Source: an uncultured Christensenella sp. (GTDB taxonomy: Bacteria; Bacillota; Clostridia; Christensenellales; Borkfalkiaceae). Taken from it: a stretch of DNA of 64,000 nt. Shown piece by piece: positions 16,300-23,977 of this stretch (positions are counted from its first letter, which is position 1; every line of letters starts with the position of its first letter). The position numbers and the translations under genes were made by a program. Location of the stretch: the NCBI GenBank assembly GCA_910585595.1, contig CAJUET010000003.1, forward strand, positions 40,135 through 104,134, in the 5' to 3' direction. The notes beneath the pieces are model-generated. The model worked only from the letters and a program-made list of their open reading frames with translations. It did not search any database and was not told the origin of the DNA.

Positions 16300-18102
16300 T
16301 CAAAGGTGAACTTCGTCCTCGTCGTCCCCGCCGCCTACGGCGCCGTCTGCGTTGGGCATTCCGCCGTTCTGATAGAGACGGCTGAAAATGGGCTGAACGA
16401 TATCTGCAAGCGAGTCGTAAGCCGCAAGGATCTTGCTGTCGTCATCGGTTGCAAGTTCTGCCTTCGCGGAATCGACCGCCGCCTGCATGGTTTCCTTCTC
16501 TTCGTCGCTGAACTTGCCTTCTTCGTCCTCTTTGAGCGCCTGCTCTACCGAGAAGATAAGACCGTCGAGTCTGTTCTTGTTTTCGAGCTTTTCCTTTCTT
16601 GCCTTGTCTTCCGCCGCATACTGCTCCGCCTCCTTGACCGCCTTGTCGATCTCCTCTTCGGAGAGGTTCGTGGAGGAAGTGATCGTAATATCCGTTCTCT
16701 TGCCCGTGCCGAGGTCTTTCGCCGCAACGTTCACGATACCGTTCGCGTCGACGTCGAAGGTAACTTCGATCTGCGGAATTCCGCGGGGCGCGGGAGCAAT
16801 GCCCGAAAGCATGAATCTACCCATCGACTTGTTGTCGCGGCAGAATTCGCGCTCGCCTTGAAGGATGTGAATTTCCACGCTCGTCTGATTGTCGGCAGCC
16901 GTGGAGAATACCTGCGTCTTTTTAACGGGAATCGTCGTATTGCGTTCGATGATTTTCGTGAACACGCCGCCGAGCGTTTCAAGACCGAGGGAAAGAGGCA
17001 TAACGTCGAGAAGGAGAACGTCTTTGACTTCGCCCGTCAAAACGCCGCCCTGAATCGCCGCGCCGACCGCGACGCATTCGTCCGGGTTGATTCCCTTGAA
17101 GGGTTCTTTGCCCGTCATGTCCTTTACTTTCTTGACGACTGCGGGGATACGGGTCGAACCGCCGACGAGAATGATCTTATCTACGTCCTTATAGGAGATG
17201 CCTGCGTCCTCCATAGCAAGGCGCATAGGCTCTTCCGTTCTGTCTACGAGGTCCTTCGTCAATACGTCGAACTTCTGACGGGTGATCTCCATTTCGAGGT
17301 GGAGCGCCGTTCCTTCGGAGGACTGCGCTATGAAGGGAAGGGAAACGGAAGTCGAGTTGGAGCTCGAAAGCTCGATCTTCGCTTTTTCCGCCGCTTCCTT
17401 CAAACGTTGAAGAGCGATTTTGTCTTTACCCAAATCGACGCCATTCGATTTCTTGAACTCGTCGATCATGTAGTCCATGAGCTTTTTATCGAAGTCGTCA
17501 CCGCCGAGCATCATGTCGCCGCGGGTTGCAAGAACTTCGAACACGCCGTCGGAAATTTCGAGAATGGAAACGTCGAACGTACCGCCGCCGAGGTCGTAGA
17601 TCATGACCTTCGCGCTCTGCTTGCCCTTATCGAGACCGTAGGAAAGAGCCGCCGCCGTGGGTTCGTTGATGATACGAAGAACGTTCAGTCCTGCGATCTT
17701 GCCCGCGTCTTTGGTCGCCTGACGCTGAGAGTCGGTAAAGTATGCGGGGCAGGTGATAACGGCGTCCGTTACCGTCGTGCCGAGATACGCTTCCGCGTCG
17801 TCTTTGAGTTTGGTCAGAATCATTGCCGAAATTTCCTGAGGGGAATATTTCTTGTCGTCGATCTTTACCTTGAAGTCGGAACCCATGTGACGTTTGATGG
17901 AAATGACCGTCTTATCGGGATTCGCAACCGCCTGACGCTTTGCGACCTGACCGACGATACGGGAATTATCCTTTTGGAACGCTACAACGGAGGGGGTCGT
18001 GCGGGCTCCTTCCGCATTCGTGATGACGATAGGCTCGCCGCCCTCCATCACAGCAACACACGAGTTGGTAGTACCTAAGTCGATACCGATTACTTTGCCC
18101 AT
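16300..18102 (-). CDS. dnaK: Molecular chaperone DnaK (Hsp70)
   Basis: ATP-dependent foldase. The 600-residue protein begins MGKVIGIDLGTTNSC and carries the nucleotide-binding motifs IYDLGGGTFDVS and ILVGGSTRIP, then the substrate-binding domain (MPLSLGLETLGG) and a helical lid. The C-terminal tail is short and acidic, ending DEDEVHL, with a Gly/Asn/Ala linker. It follows grpE by 48 bp with a GGAG RBS. No CIRCE (HrcA) element was found upstream of grpE or dnaK. Confidence 0.98.
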   Translation of the reverse strand: MGKVIGIDLGTTNSCVAVMEGGEPIVITNAEGARTTPSVVAFQKDNSRIVGQVAKRQAVANPDKTVISIKRHMGSDFKVKIDDKKYSPQEISAMILTKLKDDAEAYLGTTVTDAVITCPAYFTDSQRQATKDAGKIAGLNVLRIINEPTAAALSYGLDKGKQSAKVMIYDLGGGTFDVSILEISDGVFEVLATRGDMMLGGDDFDKKLMDYMIDEFKKSNGVDLGKDKIALQRLKEAAEKAKIELSSSNSTSVSLPFIAQSSEGTALHLEMEITRQKFDVLTKDLVDRTEEPMRLAMEDAGISYKDVDKIILVGGSTRIPAVVKKVKDMTGKEPFKGINPDECVAVGAAIQGGVLTGEVKDVLLLDVMPLSLGLETLGGVFTKIIERNTTIPVKKTQVFSTAADNQTSVEIHILQGEREFCRDNKSMGRFMLSGIAPAPRGIPQIEVTFDVDANGIVNVAAKDLGTGKRTDITITSSTNLSEEEIDKAVKEAEQYAAEDKARKEKLENKNRLDGLIFSVEQALKEDEEGKFSDEEKETMQAAVDSAKAELATDDDSKILAAYDSLADIVQPIFSRLYQNGGMPNADGAVGGGDDEDEVHL

Positions 18103-18150
18103 TGTTTTTTCTCCTTTTTACATCTTATTTTGAATTAAATTTTTTATTGC

Positions 18151-19380
18151 TTACTTCGTTACGATGACTTGCGCGTAGCGAAGCACCTTTCCGTTTTGCG
18201 CGTATCCTTTTACATACACTTCGGTTACGATGCCGCTCTCCTGCCCCTCTGCGGGGTCGTTTGCCATGATCGCCTCGCATTCGTTCGGATCGAAGGGCTG
18301 CCCCAAGGGATCAATTACGGTGATATTCTCCGATTCGAGCAGTTTGTCGAATGCGGCAAGCACCATTTCGATACCCTTTCTCGTCGTCTCGTCCAGGCAG
18401 CTCTTGACCGCTCTGTCGAGGTTGTCGCCGATCGGGAACAGTTTTTTTACAATATCCGCTCTTCCTTCGAGGTAGGCTTCCTGTCTGACGTTCGCAGTAC
18501 GTTTACGGTAATTCTCGTATTCCGCAGTGACGGCATACCACTTGCGTTTAAGGTCTTCCGCCTCCGCCCTCAAAGGGTCGGTCTCTTCGGAAGAGCCTTC
18601 CGCGGGCGCGACGCTCTCGTTCCCGTTCCAAGCGCTTTCAGCATTTACCTGGGACTGAGCCGCCCCTTCTCCCGCAAGGGGTTCCTGCGGCTGCGCCGCT
18701 TCTGCCGGAGCAGACTGTTGCGGTTGCTGCACAGCGGCTTGTTCTTCCCGCGCCGCGGGTGCCGGCTCGGAAGCGGGCTTATGAACCGTTTGCGCGGTAT
18801 CTTGTGCCGCCGCAGGCTGCTGATCCGCCGTAGGCTGAACCGCGTTCGCGTTCTGAGTAGGCGCGACCGTTCCGTTTTCTGCTTGCGTCTGCCCGTTTGC
18901 GGCATACGGATTTCCGTAATCTTCTTGCGGATAGCTGTCCGCGATATAATTCATTTGGGGATAACCTCCGTAACCACCGTAACTTCCGAAACTTCCGTAA
19001 CCGCCGTATCCGCCGTATCCGGGATAACCGTATCCGGGATAGCCGTATCCGCCGTAGCTTCCGTAACCGCCGTATCCGCCGTACCCGGGATAACCGTATC
19101 CGGGATAGCCGTATCCGTAACCGTTCTGATACCCGTTGTGCTGCTGATACGCGCTCTGCTGATACGCGTCCTGCGGATAACCGCCGTAGCCGTTATTCTG
19201 CTGGTACGCATTATTCTGCTGATAAGCGCCGTTTTGCTGATACGCGTTATTTTGTTGATATGCGTTGTTCTGCTGCCCGTCTTGCTGATAGCCGTACCCG
19301 TTCTGCGGATAACCGTATCCGTAACCGTTATAGGAATTTCCGTTGCCTCGTTCGGGAAGACGATCTTTTGATTTTTTCAT
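18151..19380 (-). CDS. grpE: GrpE with a long prion-like N-terminal domain
   Basis: Nucleotide exchange factor for DnaK. Only about residues 265-409 match GrpE: a coiled coil with EYENYRKRTANVRQEA, then FPIGDNLDRAV and the beta domain ending GKVLRYAQVIVTK. The first 265 residues are low complexity. Residues 34-63 hold five AYQQNN-type repeats. Residues 88-140 hold Tyr-Gly-Pro repeats, including a duplicated block of about 24 residues. Residues 160-265 are Gln/Ala/Pro/Glu-rich. GrpE proteins are usually about 190-200 residues. The start at 19380 has AAGGAGAGG upstream. A second ATG at residue 143, with GGAGG ten bases before it, could produce a shorter form. GrpE identity is certain; the role of the extension is unknown. 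Confidence 0.95.
   Translation of the reverse strand: MKKSKDRLPERGNGNSYNGYGYGYPQNGYGYQQDGQQNNAYQQNNAYQQNGAYQQNNAYQQNNGYGGYPQDAYQQSAYQQHNGYQNGYGYGYPGYGYPGYGGYGGYGSYGGYGYPGYGYPGYGGYGGYGSFGSYGGYGGYPQMNYIADSYPQEDYGNPYAANGQTQAENGTVAPTQNANAVQPTADQQPAAAQDTAQTVHKPASEPAPAAREEQAAVQQPQQSAPAEAAQPQEPLAGEGAAQSQVNAESAWNGNESVAPAEGSSEETDPLRAEAEDLKRKWYAVTAEYENYRKRTANVRQEAYLEGRADIVKKLFPIGDNLDRAVKSCLDETTRKGIEMVLAAFDKLLESENITVIDPLGQPFDPNECEAIMANDPAEGQESGIVTEVYVKGYAQNGKVLRYAQVIVTK
18901..19338 (-). repeat. In-gene tandem repeats encoding the Q/N/Y/G-rich GrpE domain
   Basis: The DNA carries degenerate tandem units encoding Ala-Tyr-Gln-Gln-Asn-Asn (about 19,190-19,280) and Tyr-Gly-Tyr-Pro-Gly / Gly-Gly-Tyr units (about 18,960-19,120). 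A block near 19,045-19,117 is nearly repeated at 18,973-19,045. Such repeats can change copy number by slippage in units that keep the frame. Confidence 0.8.
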
Positions 19381-19530
19381 TTCTCTTTCCGCCCTCTCCT
19401 TAAAATATTAGGAACATCGTTTACCTATATAACACTTGTTTATATAACTACATTTTAAGAAACTTAAACGCTTTTCATAATTAAATTGTAAAAAATTTCT
19501 TATTTTTTCAAAATAAATTTTCTTTCACCC

Positions 19531-19559
19531 TTTACAACGGCTCTTTTTTATATTAAAAT
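19531..19559 (+). promoter_or_regulatory. Promoter of the phosphoribosyltransferase gene
   Basis: -35 TTTACA (19531-19536) and -10 TAAAAT (19554-19559) with 17-bp spacing, about 23 bp before the start codon; the RBS AAGGGGA follows. Confidence 0.6.
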
Positions 19560-19581
19560 ATTGTTAAGGGGAGCAAAAATT

Positions 19582-20226
19582 ATGAATAACGATACTTACG
19601 AACTCATTTCCGCGCGCAGCAAAAAAGTTACCATACAAGTTGTGGACGGGCACTTTGCGACGCAACATTCGCACGTAAGCCACTTTATCGACATGACGCG
19701 CGTCAAGTCGGAATCAGTGAGCGCGCGCGCCGCCGCAAAGCTGTTCGCCTCGCGCTTTGCCGGCGAACCCGTCGATACCGTGATCACGCTCGAACGCACC
19801 AAGATGATCGGTGCGTTTCTTGCGGAAGAACTCACGAAAACGGGAATCAACGTCGATCGGAATATCGCGGTCATCACGCCAGAAATTACAAACGAAAAAC
19901 TTTTTTTGCGGGACAACCTCGTCCCCTATGTAAAGCATAAGCGCGTGCTTCTGCTCACCGCTACCGCGACGACGGGCATGACGCTGAAAAATGCGCTCGA
20001 AGGGATCGTCTATTACGGCGGAACGCCTGCGGGCGCGGCGACCGTGTTCGGCGGAGAATTCGGCGAACAGATCGGCGTGGGCGAATTTATTGTTCCCGTG
20101 GAACGCCTGTTCTTTGCAAAGGACATCGGCAAATACGATTCCTACGCGCCCAACGAATGTCCGCTCTGTAAGGCAGGGATCAAGGTAAACGCCGTTGTGA
20201 ACAGCTACGGATATTCAAAGCTGTAA
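19582..20226 (+). CDS. Phosphoribosyltransferase (orotate PRTase-like)
   Basis: A type I phosphoribosyltransferase of 214 residues. The PRPP-binding loop is recognisable in VLLLTATATTGMTL, although the usual two acidic residues before the Thr are absent (normally V-D-D-x-x-x-T-G). Upstream, DTVITLERTKMIGAFLAEEL resembles the orotate PRTase pattern. The C-terminus has CPLCKAG, a possible half zinc site. The start at 19582 is chosen for its RBS; an in-frame TTG at 19561 is less likely. It stands alone between divergent grpE and a terminator. Substrate cannot be assigned. Confidence 0.75.
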   Translation: MNNDTYELISARSKKVTIQVVDGHFATQHSHVSHFIDMTRVKSESVSARAAAKLFASRFAGEPVDTVITLERTKMIGAFLAEELTKTGINVDRNIAVITPEITNEKLFLRDNLVPYVKHKRVLLLTATATTGMTLKNALEGIVYYGGTPAGAATVFGGEFGEQIGVGEFIVPVERLFFAKDIGKYDSYAPNECPLCKAGIKVNAVVNSYGYSKL

Positions 20227-20240
20227 AAGATCATTTAAGG

Positions 20241-20267
20241 AACGCCCGTTTCGCGGGCGTTTTTTTA
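20241..20267 (+). terminator. Intrinsic terminator after the phosphoribosyltransferase
   Basis: ACGCCCG (20242-20248) pairs with CGGGCGT (20254-20260), followed by seven T. It runs up to the stop of the convergent HTH gene. Confidence 0.85.
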
Positions 20268-20708
20268 TTATGATTCTCTGCCGATCAATTCGTCTATGGA
20301 ACAATCGAATATTTTCGCCAACGCCACCAAATTTTCAAGCGTCGGCAGATTGTCACCGCGCCGCCAACCATAATAGGAGCTTTTTGAAATACCTTCTCTG
20401 CTGTATATGTACTTTGAAGTATAATGATATTTCTTTCTTAATTCTTCAAGCCTTTGGGAAAACGGAGGACACGGCTTATACGTTCTTTGAAAGCAGTCGT
20501 CCGAACGACCCAAAAGATAATCAACCGAACACTGTAAATAATCGGCAAGTTTAATCAGCGTATCGAGATACGGCGCCTGTATACCGCATTTGTATTGAGA
20601 AATACACGAAACGGGAATCCCGCTTCCTTCGGCTATCATACTCTCGGTCAAATTACGCAAATCCATAAGTTCTTTAAGCGTTTCGGACAAATCAGCTAAT
20701 ATACTCAT
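20268..20708 (-). CDS. Tandem XRE-type HTH regulator
   Basis: A 146-residue DNA-binding protein made of two successive Cro/C1-type HTH domains, about residues 8-70 and 83-145. The first holds LTESMIAEGSGIPVSCISQY and ends SVDYLLGRSD. The second holds YIYSREGISKSSYYGW and ends SIDELIGRES. The parallel endings show an internal duplication. No other domain is present. The gene is divergent from a small gene whose promoter lies inside an 18-bp perfect inverted repeat (20735-20780); I infer that this protein binds it and regulates both directions. Cys-rich loops (CFQRTYKPCPP) join the domains. Confidence 0.88.
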   Translation of the reverse strand: MSILADLSETLKELMDLRNLTESMIAEGSGIPVSCISQYKCGIQAPYLDTLIKLADYLQCSVDYLLGRSDDCFQRTYKPCPPFSQRLEELRKKYHYTSKYIYSREGISKSSYYGWRRGDNLPTLENLVALAKIFDCSIDELIGRES

Positions 20709-20734
20709 AAAAATTACCTTCTTAATTAAAAATT

Positions 20735-20780
20735 TGTGCGAAAGTACGAAAAATTGCTTGCATTTTCGTACTTTCGCACA
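20735..20780. promoter_or_regulatory. 18-bp perfect inverted repeat, probable operator
   Basis: TGTGCGAAAGTACGAAAA (20735-20752) and its exact complement (20763-20780) flank the ten bases ATTGCTTGCA. The right arm fills the spacer of the plus-strand promoter and touches its -10 box. The left arm lies 27 bp before the HTH start codon. A repressor bound here would block both genes. Confidence 0.85.
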
Positions 20781-20786
20781 TATAAT
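20758..20786 (+). promoter_or_regulatory. Promoter of the small LPNG-protein gene
   Basis: -35 TTGCAT (20758-20763), 17-bp spacer, perfect -10 TATAAT (20781-20786). The preceding TTGCTTGC is also found at the same place before the paralogous gene at 56789. Confidence 0.75.
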
Positions 20787-20840
20787 GGAGTCACACTAAA
20801 CCGTGCGCGCGGTCAGAAAAAAATTTATGAGAGGTACATC

Positions 20841-21056
20841 ATGTGTGGGGTAAAAAGAAAACTTAAAAAACTTGTGCAAAAGGACCTGGAAGAGTTAAAG
20901 CACGAATGGGAAACTTCGTTGGAAAAATTCATTATGGAATTGTGTTGCGGAATGAGAACCCTTTTCGAAGGCGAAGTTACTTGCGAAGAAAAAACGATTC
21001 TCTATAAATTACCGAACGGAACGCAATTCCGCGTTACCGCAGAGCAAATATCTTAA
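20841..21056 (+). CDS. Small LPNG-motif protein, copy 1
   Basis: A 71-residue protein of unknown function. The N-terminal half is a charged helix (Lys/Glu-rich, LKKLVQKDLEELKHEW). The C-terminal half is probably a small beta unit: FEGEVTCEEKTILYKLPNG followed by TQFRVTAEQIS. It is paralogous to the 66-residue protein at 56789-56989, with FxGE and Y[KR]LPNGxQF[RK][VI]TA conserved. The start has GAGAGG nine bases upstream. Its promoter sits within the operator of the divergent tandem-HTH gene. No toxin, antitoxin or phage motif is recognised. Confidence 0.75.
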   Translation: MCGVKRKLKKLVQKDLEELKHEWETSLEKFIMELCCGMRTLFEGEVTCEEKTILYKLPNGTQFRVTAEQIS

Positions 21057-21065
21057 CACGAAAAA

Positions 21066-21105
21066 AGACAGCCGACAGGGCATTCCCTGTCGGCTGTTGT
21101 CTTTA
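21066..21105. terminator. Strong bidirectional terminator
   Basis: ACAGCCGACAGGG (21068-21080) and its exact complement (21085-21097) form a 13-bp stem with a CATT loop. There is an A run on the left, and TTGTCTTTATTT follows on the right. It serves the small gene and the convergent SDR gene. Confidence 0.9.
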
Positions 21106-21115
21106 TTTGCAGAAA

Positions 21116-21988
21116 TCATTTCTGATTGAATTTGCGCATGACCATGCGGTCAACGAATTCGGCGGGCAGAACTCTGTTCATAAACCGCACAAAACTGTTT
21201 TTGGGACCCACCGAAACGACGGGCGGAGGATTTTTGCGTTCGGCAAGTTTTACGATCGCGCCCGCGACGAGCGAAGCGCTCATGCCTCCCTGCTCCATAT
21301 TCGCAAGCGCAGCCGAAGCCTTTTTCACACTGCCCGCGTACTCGGTCGCTTCGTCCTTATAAACCATTCGGTTATAGGTAAAGTCGGTTGCCGTTCCGCC
21401 GGGGAGAAGGGCGCTCACCCTGACTCCGCGGCCGCGGAGCTCCATATTCGCCTCGCGCGCAAGCATGACGAGAGCCGCCTTCGAAGCGGAATAAAATCCG
21501 TCGTAAGGTACGGGAATGTCCCCCGCCAGCGATCCGACCAGAATGGCTCTTCCTCCCCGCTTTTTAAGATAGGGAAGCGCCGCTTTGATCGCCTCGATCG
21601 CGCCGAAATAATTGACCTCGAACAAATACCGATAGTCGCCGCTCTTTGCGTATTCGAGGGGCGCGGACATGGAGAAGCCCGCCGAATAGATAAGCAGATC
21701 GATCCCGCCGTTTTCGGCGGCGTCCGCGATCGCCTTTTTCAGTTCCCCTTCCTGCGCCGCGTCCGCAGAAATAGATTTGACCTTTTCGCCCTTACAGGGC
21801 GTGCGCGAAACGTTTATTACGCGGTAGCCCTTCGAAGCGAGCATGAGCGCCGCCTCTTTACCGATCCCCGACGACGCGCCCACGACGACCGCCGTTTTAT
21901 AGGGCGCTTTTTCCGCAACTCTTCCCGCGGTCTTGTCCGAAGGTTTTTCCGCGACAAGCTCCTGTTCCCGATTTTCTTTCTTTTCCAT
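21116..21988 (-). CDS. Short-chain dehydrogenase/reductase
   Basis: NAD(P)-dependent oxidoreductase of the SDR family, 290 residues. The Rossmann motif is VVVGASSGIGKEAA (about residues 34-47), followed by the RVINVSR strand end that selects the cofactor. The catalytic Ser is in AILVGSLAG, and Tyr and Lys are in YSASK. The first 30 residues are charged and Lys/Glu-rich, an unusual extension. The C-terminus (FVRFMNRVLPAEFVDRMVM) resembles membrane-associated SDRs acting on lipid or sterol-like substrates, but the substrate cannot be named. Confidence 0.9.
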   Translation of the reverse strand: MEKKENREQELVAEKPSDKTAGRVAEKAPYKTAVVVGASSGIGKEAALMLASKGYRVINVSRTPCKGEKVKSISADAAQEGELKKAIADAAENGGIDLLIYSAGFSMSAPLEYAKSGDYRYLFEVNYFGAIEAIKAALPYLKKRGGRAILVGSLAGDIPVPYDGFYSASKAALVMLAREANMELRGRGVRVSALLPGGTATDFTYNRMVYKDEATEYAGSVKKASAALANMEQGGMSASLVAGAIVKLAERKNPPPVVSVGPKNSFVRFMNRVLPAEFVDRMVMRKFNQK

Positions 21989-22041
21989 AGCGTATCGATT
22001 TTTCCCGATCTTTCAGGATTTTATACGCCGAACGGAAAAAT

Positions 22042-22818
22042 TTATCCGAGCGCGACGTCGAGAATCATCATGATACAGAACCCTGCGACCAAGCCTGCGC
22101 TCGCCACCGATTTATTGCCCGAAAAACATTCGGGAATAAGCTCGGAACAGACGACAGCGATCATCGCGCCCGCGGAAAAGGAGAGCGCCCACGGAAGCAA
22201 GCCGCCGATCGCCCCCGCCGCAAGCGCGCCGATGACCGCGGCGGGAATTTCGATCGCGCCCGAAGCCTGCGAAAAAAGAAAGCTCCTCAACGGACTCATA
22301 CCCTTTGCGCGCAGCGGAAAGGCGACGCACATTCCCTCCGGCAGATTCTGCACCGCGATCCCCACTGCAAGCAGAAAGGCGGAGAGCACGGTGTTTCCCG
22401 TAGCCACGGCGGAGACGGCAAACGCCACCCCGACAGACATTCCCTCCGGAATATTATGTAACGTTACGGCAATAAACAAAAGCGCGTTCTTTTTATCGCC
22501 GATCGCCTCAAAGGATAGTTTTGAGCGCGAAAGTCCGTAATCGCTCAGTATGATAAACGCTCCGCCGAGTAAAAAGCCCACGGTCACGGTAATATAGGAA
22601 GGGACCTTGCTTTCGTATTCGATCGCGGGAAGAAGGAGCGAAAAAAAACTTGCCGCGATCATGATCCCGGCAGCCAGAGCCGTAAGCGCAGTGATAACGG
22701 TTTTATTGATTTTTTTCGAGAAGAACACGCTCGCCGCGCCGAGCGTCGTCATCAAGTACATCATGAGCGCGGCGATCAGCGCCTGCACCCAAGCATCTAA
22801 CGAAGTAAACCATTGCAT
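22042..22818 (-). CDS. ZIP-family metal transporter
   Basis: Membrane importer for Zn2+ and possibly other divalent metals. The 258 residues form about eight membrane segments. The metal-binding helices are clear: HNIPEGMSVGVAFA and NLPEGMCVAFPLR, the paired H/N-x-P-E-G motifs of ZupT/GufA-type ZIP proteins. The SDR gene starts 53 bp downstream in the same direction, so they may be co-transcribed. Metal specificity is not determinable. Confidence 0.92.
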   Translation of the reverse strand: MQWFTSLDAWVQALIAALMMYLMTTLGAASVFFSKKINKTVITALTALAAGIMIAASFFSLLLPAIEYESKVPSYITVTVGFLLGGAFIILSDYGLSRSKLSFEAIGDKKNALLFIAVTLHNIPEGMSVGVAFAVSAVATGNTVLSAFLLAVGIAVQNLPEGMCVAFPLRAKGMSPLRSFLFSQASGAIEIPAAVIGALAAGAIGGLLPWALSFSAGAMIAVVCSELIPECFSGNKSVASAGLVAGFCIMMILDVALG

Positions 22819-22910
22819 TCGTAAGAACCCCCGTAAACTGCCCGAACAGGGCGGTTAATTCATACTATGCAAAAACGGAATACTTCGTTCTTTTTTTGAT
22901 TCGGTACTTC

Positions 22911-22943
22911 AAACAAAAACCCCCGCGCCGTCGGCGGGGGGGG
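22911..22943 (-). terminator. Terminator after the DUF2207-like pair
   Basis: On the minus strand, CCCCCGC (22934-22940) pairs with GCGGGGG (22920-22926), followed by TTTTTGTTT. It lies just after the stop at 22949. Confidence 0.75.
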
Positions 22944-22948
22944 GAATT

Positions 22949-23977
22949 TCAGTCGATATATATGTCGCGGATACCGCCTAAGAAACGGAACGATCCGTCC
23001 GGAACGATCTTATCGAACTTCCGCCTCATCTTTTTCGTGATCCCGAACACATAAAAATAGGGCAATACGTCAAAGAAATAATCGGGATTTTCTTCGACAA
23101 GCGCCTCCAACCTTCCCTTATCGGCAACCGTCAAAAAGCGCTTGAACGAACAAACCTTTCCGTAAATCTTTAAATTTTCTTCATTCCGGAAGTCCGTCTT
23201 TTCCGCGAACACGCTGACCGTTAAAACGAGAACGAGAACGGACATACCGACCGAGATCTTAAACAGCGTCTCCATAGGGAACATAAACAGCACCGCTATA
23301 AGCGGCACGCCGCCCCATACCAACATAAAGGGTACGCGTGCATAGAAGGGCGCAGGCAAAAACTTGATGAGGAAGGAGCCGATCACGGGGAAGAGCATAA
23401 TAAACACGATCGGCATTTCGATATAGAGACTTATGATCCCGGCGATCAGAAACGCAAGGAACGCCGCAACTGATTTCATGACGATCGAAAAAATTTTACC
23501 CTTCTTTCCGACGACGGAGCGCGACATTTTTTTGCACTCCTGGATCGCCGCGTCATAGGTTTCGTTCATCTTACTGCGCGCGGCAAGCGTATAGAACACG
23601 TCGTGTTCCGTAAACATTTCTCTGAAAAGAGTCAGCTCGCAGTCGTAGGTCTTCTGATCGACCCTGCCGCTCTCTTCAAAGGGCGGAAGCCACTTTATTT
23701 TTGTAACTTTGAGCCCGCGTCCGTCGTCGTCGATTTTAACGTAGCCGCGATCCGCCCAGTACAGCAGCAGAGGGTTCAGCATATTGTTCGCCTTCAAGCC
23801 GCGCGCGGAATAGACGAGCGCCGCGTCGATGGGAGAGTATCCCTCGGGCGCGTAGAACTCCACGGGCTTTATGACGTTTTTCTTCCTGATATAAGAAGCA
23901 AGATCGACCGCAATGCAAAATACCGTAAACACGCCCAAAAGGATCATCGAAGTAAGGAAAACCGCGAATACGTTCAT
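22949..23977 (-). CDS. DUF2207-like membrane protein, downstream copy
   Basis: Function unknown. It has an N-terminal membrane helix (residues 3-25). A cytoplasmic winged-helix-like segment follows (PEGYSPIDAALVYSARGLK...LLYWADRGYVKID), typical of the C-terminal part of DUF2207 proteins. Four further membrane segments come next, then a cytoplasmic end with FFDVLPYFYVFGITKKM. The large extracellular domain of full DUF2207 proteins is missing. The start at 23977 overlaps the upstream gene's stop (ATGA). It is clearly paralogous to the upstream protein, so they may form a heteromer. Confidence 0.8.
   Translation of the reverse strand: MNVFAVFLTSMILLGVFTVFCIAVDLASYIRKKNVIKPVEFYAPEGYSPIDAALVYSARGLKANNMLNPLLLYWADRGYVKIDDDGRGLKVTKIKWLPPFEESGRVDQKTYDCELTLFREMFTEHDVFYTLAARSKMNETYDAAIQECKKMSRSVVGKKGKIFSIVMKSVAAFLAFLIAGIISLYIEMPIVFIMLFPVIGSFLIKFLPAPFYARVPFMLVWGGVPLIAVLFMFPMETLFKISVGMSVLVLVLTVSVFAEKTDFRNEENLKIYGKVCSFKRFLTVADKGRLEALVEENPDYFFDVLPYFYVFGITKKMRRKFDKIVPDGSFRFLGGIRDIYID

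Noticed and set aside
16306..18078. 590-codon open frame opposite dnaK
   Set aside because: It is the antisense shadow of dnaK; its product is Arg/Val/Asp-rich without domains, and dnaK is unambiguous.
19381..19581. CIRCE or CtsR operator before grpE
   Set aside because: Neither the TTAGCACTC-N9-GAGTGCTAA inverted repeat nor the AGGTCAAA direct repeat is present.
21107..22540. 477-codon plus-strand frame across the SDR and ZIP genes
   Set aside because: It spans two genes and their intergenic gap on the other strand, both with complete family motifs; a compositional shadow.
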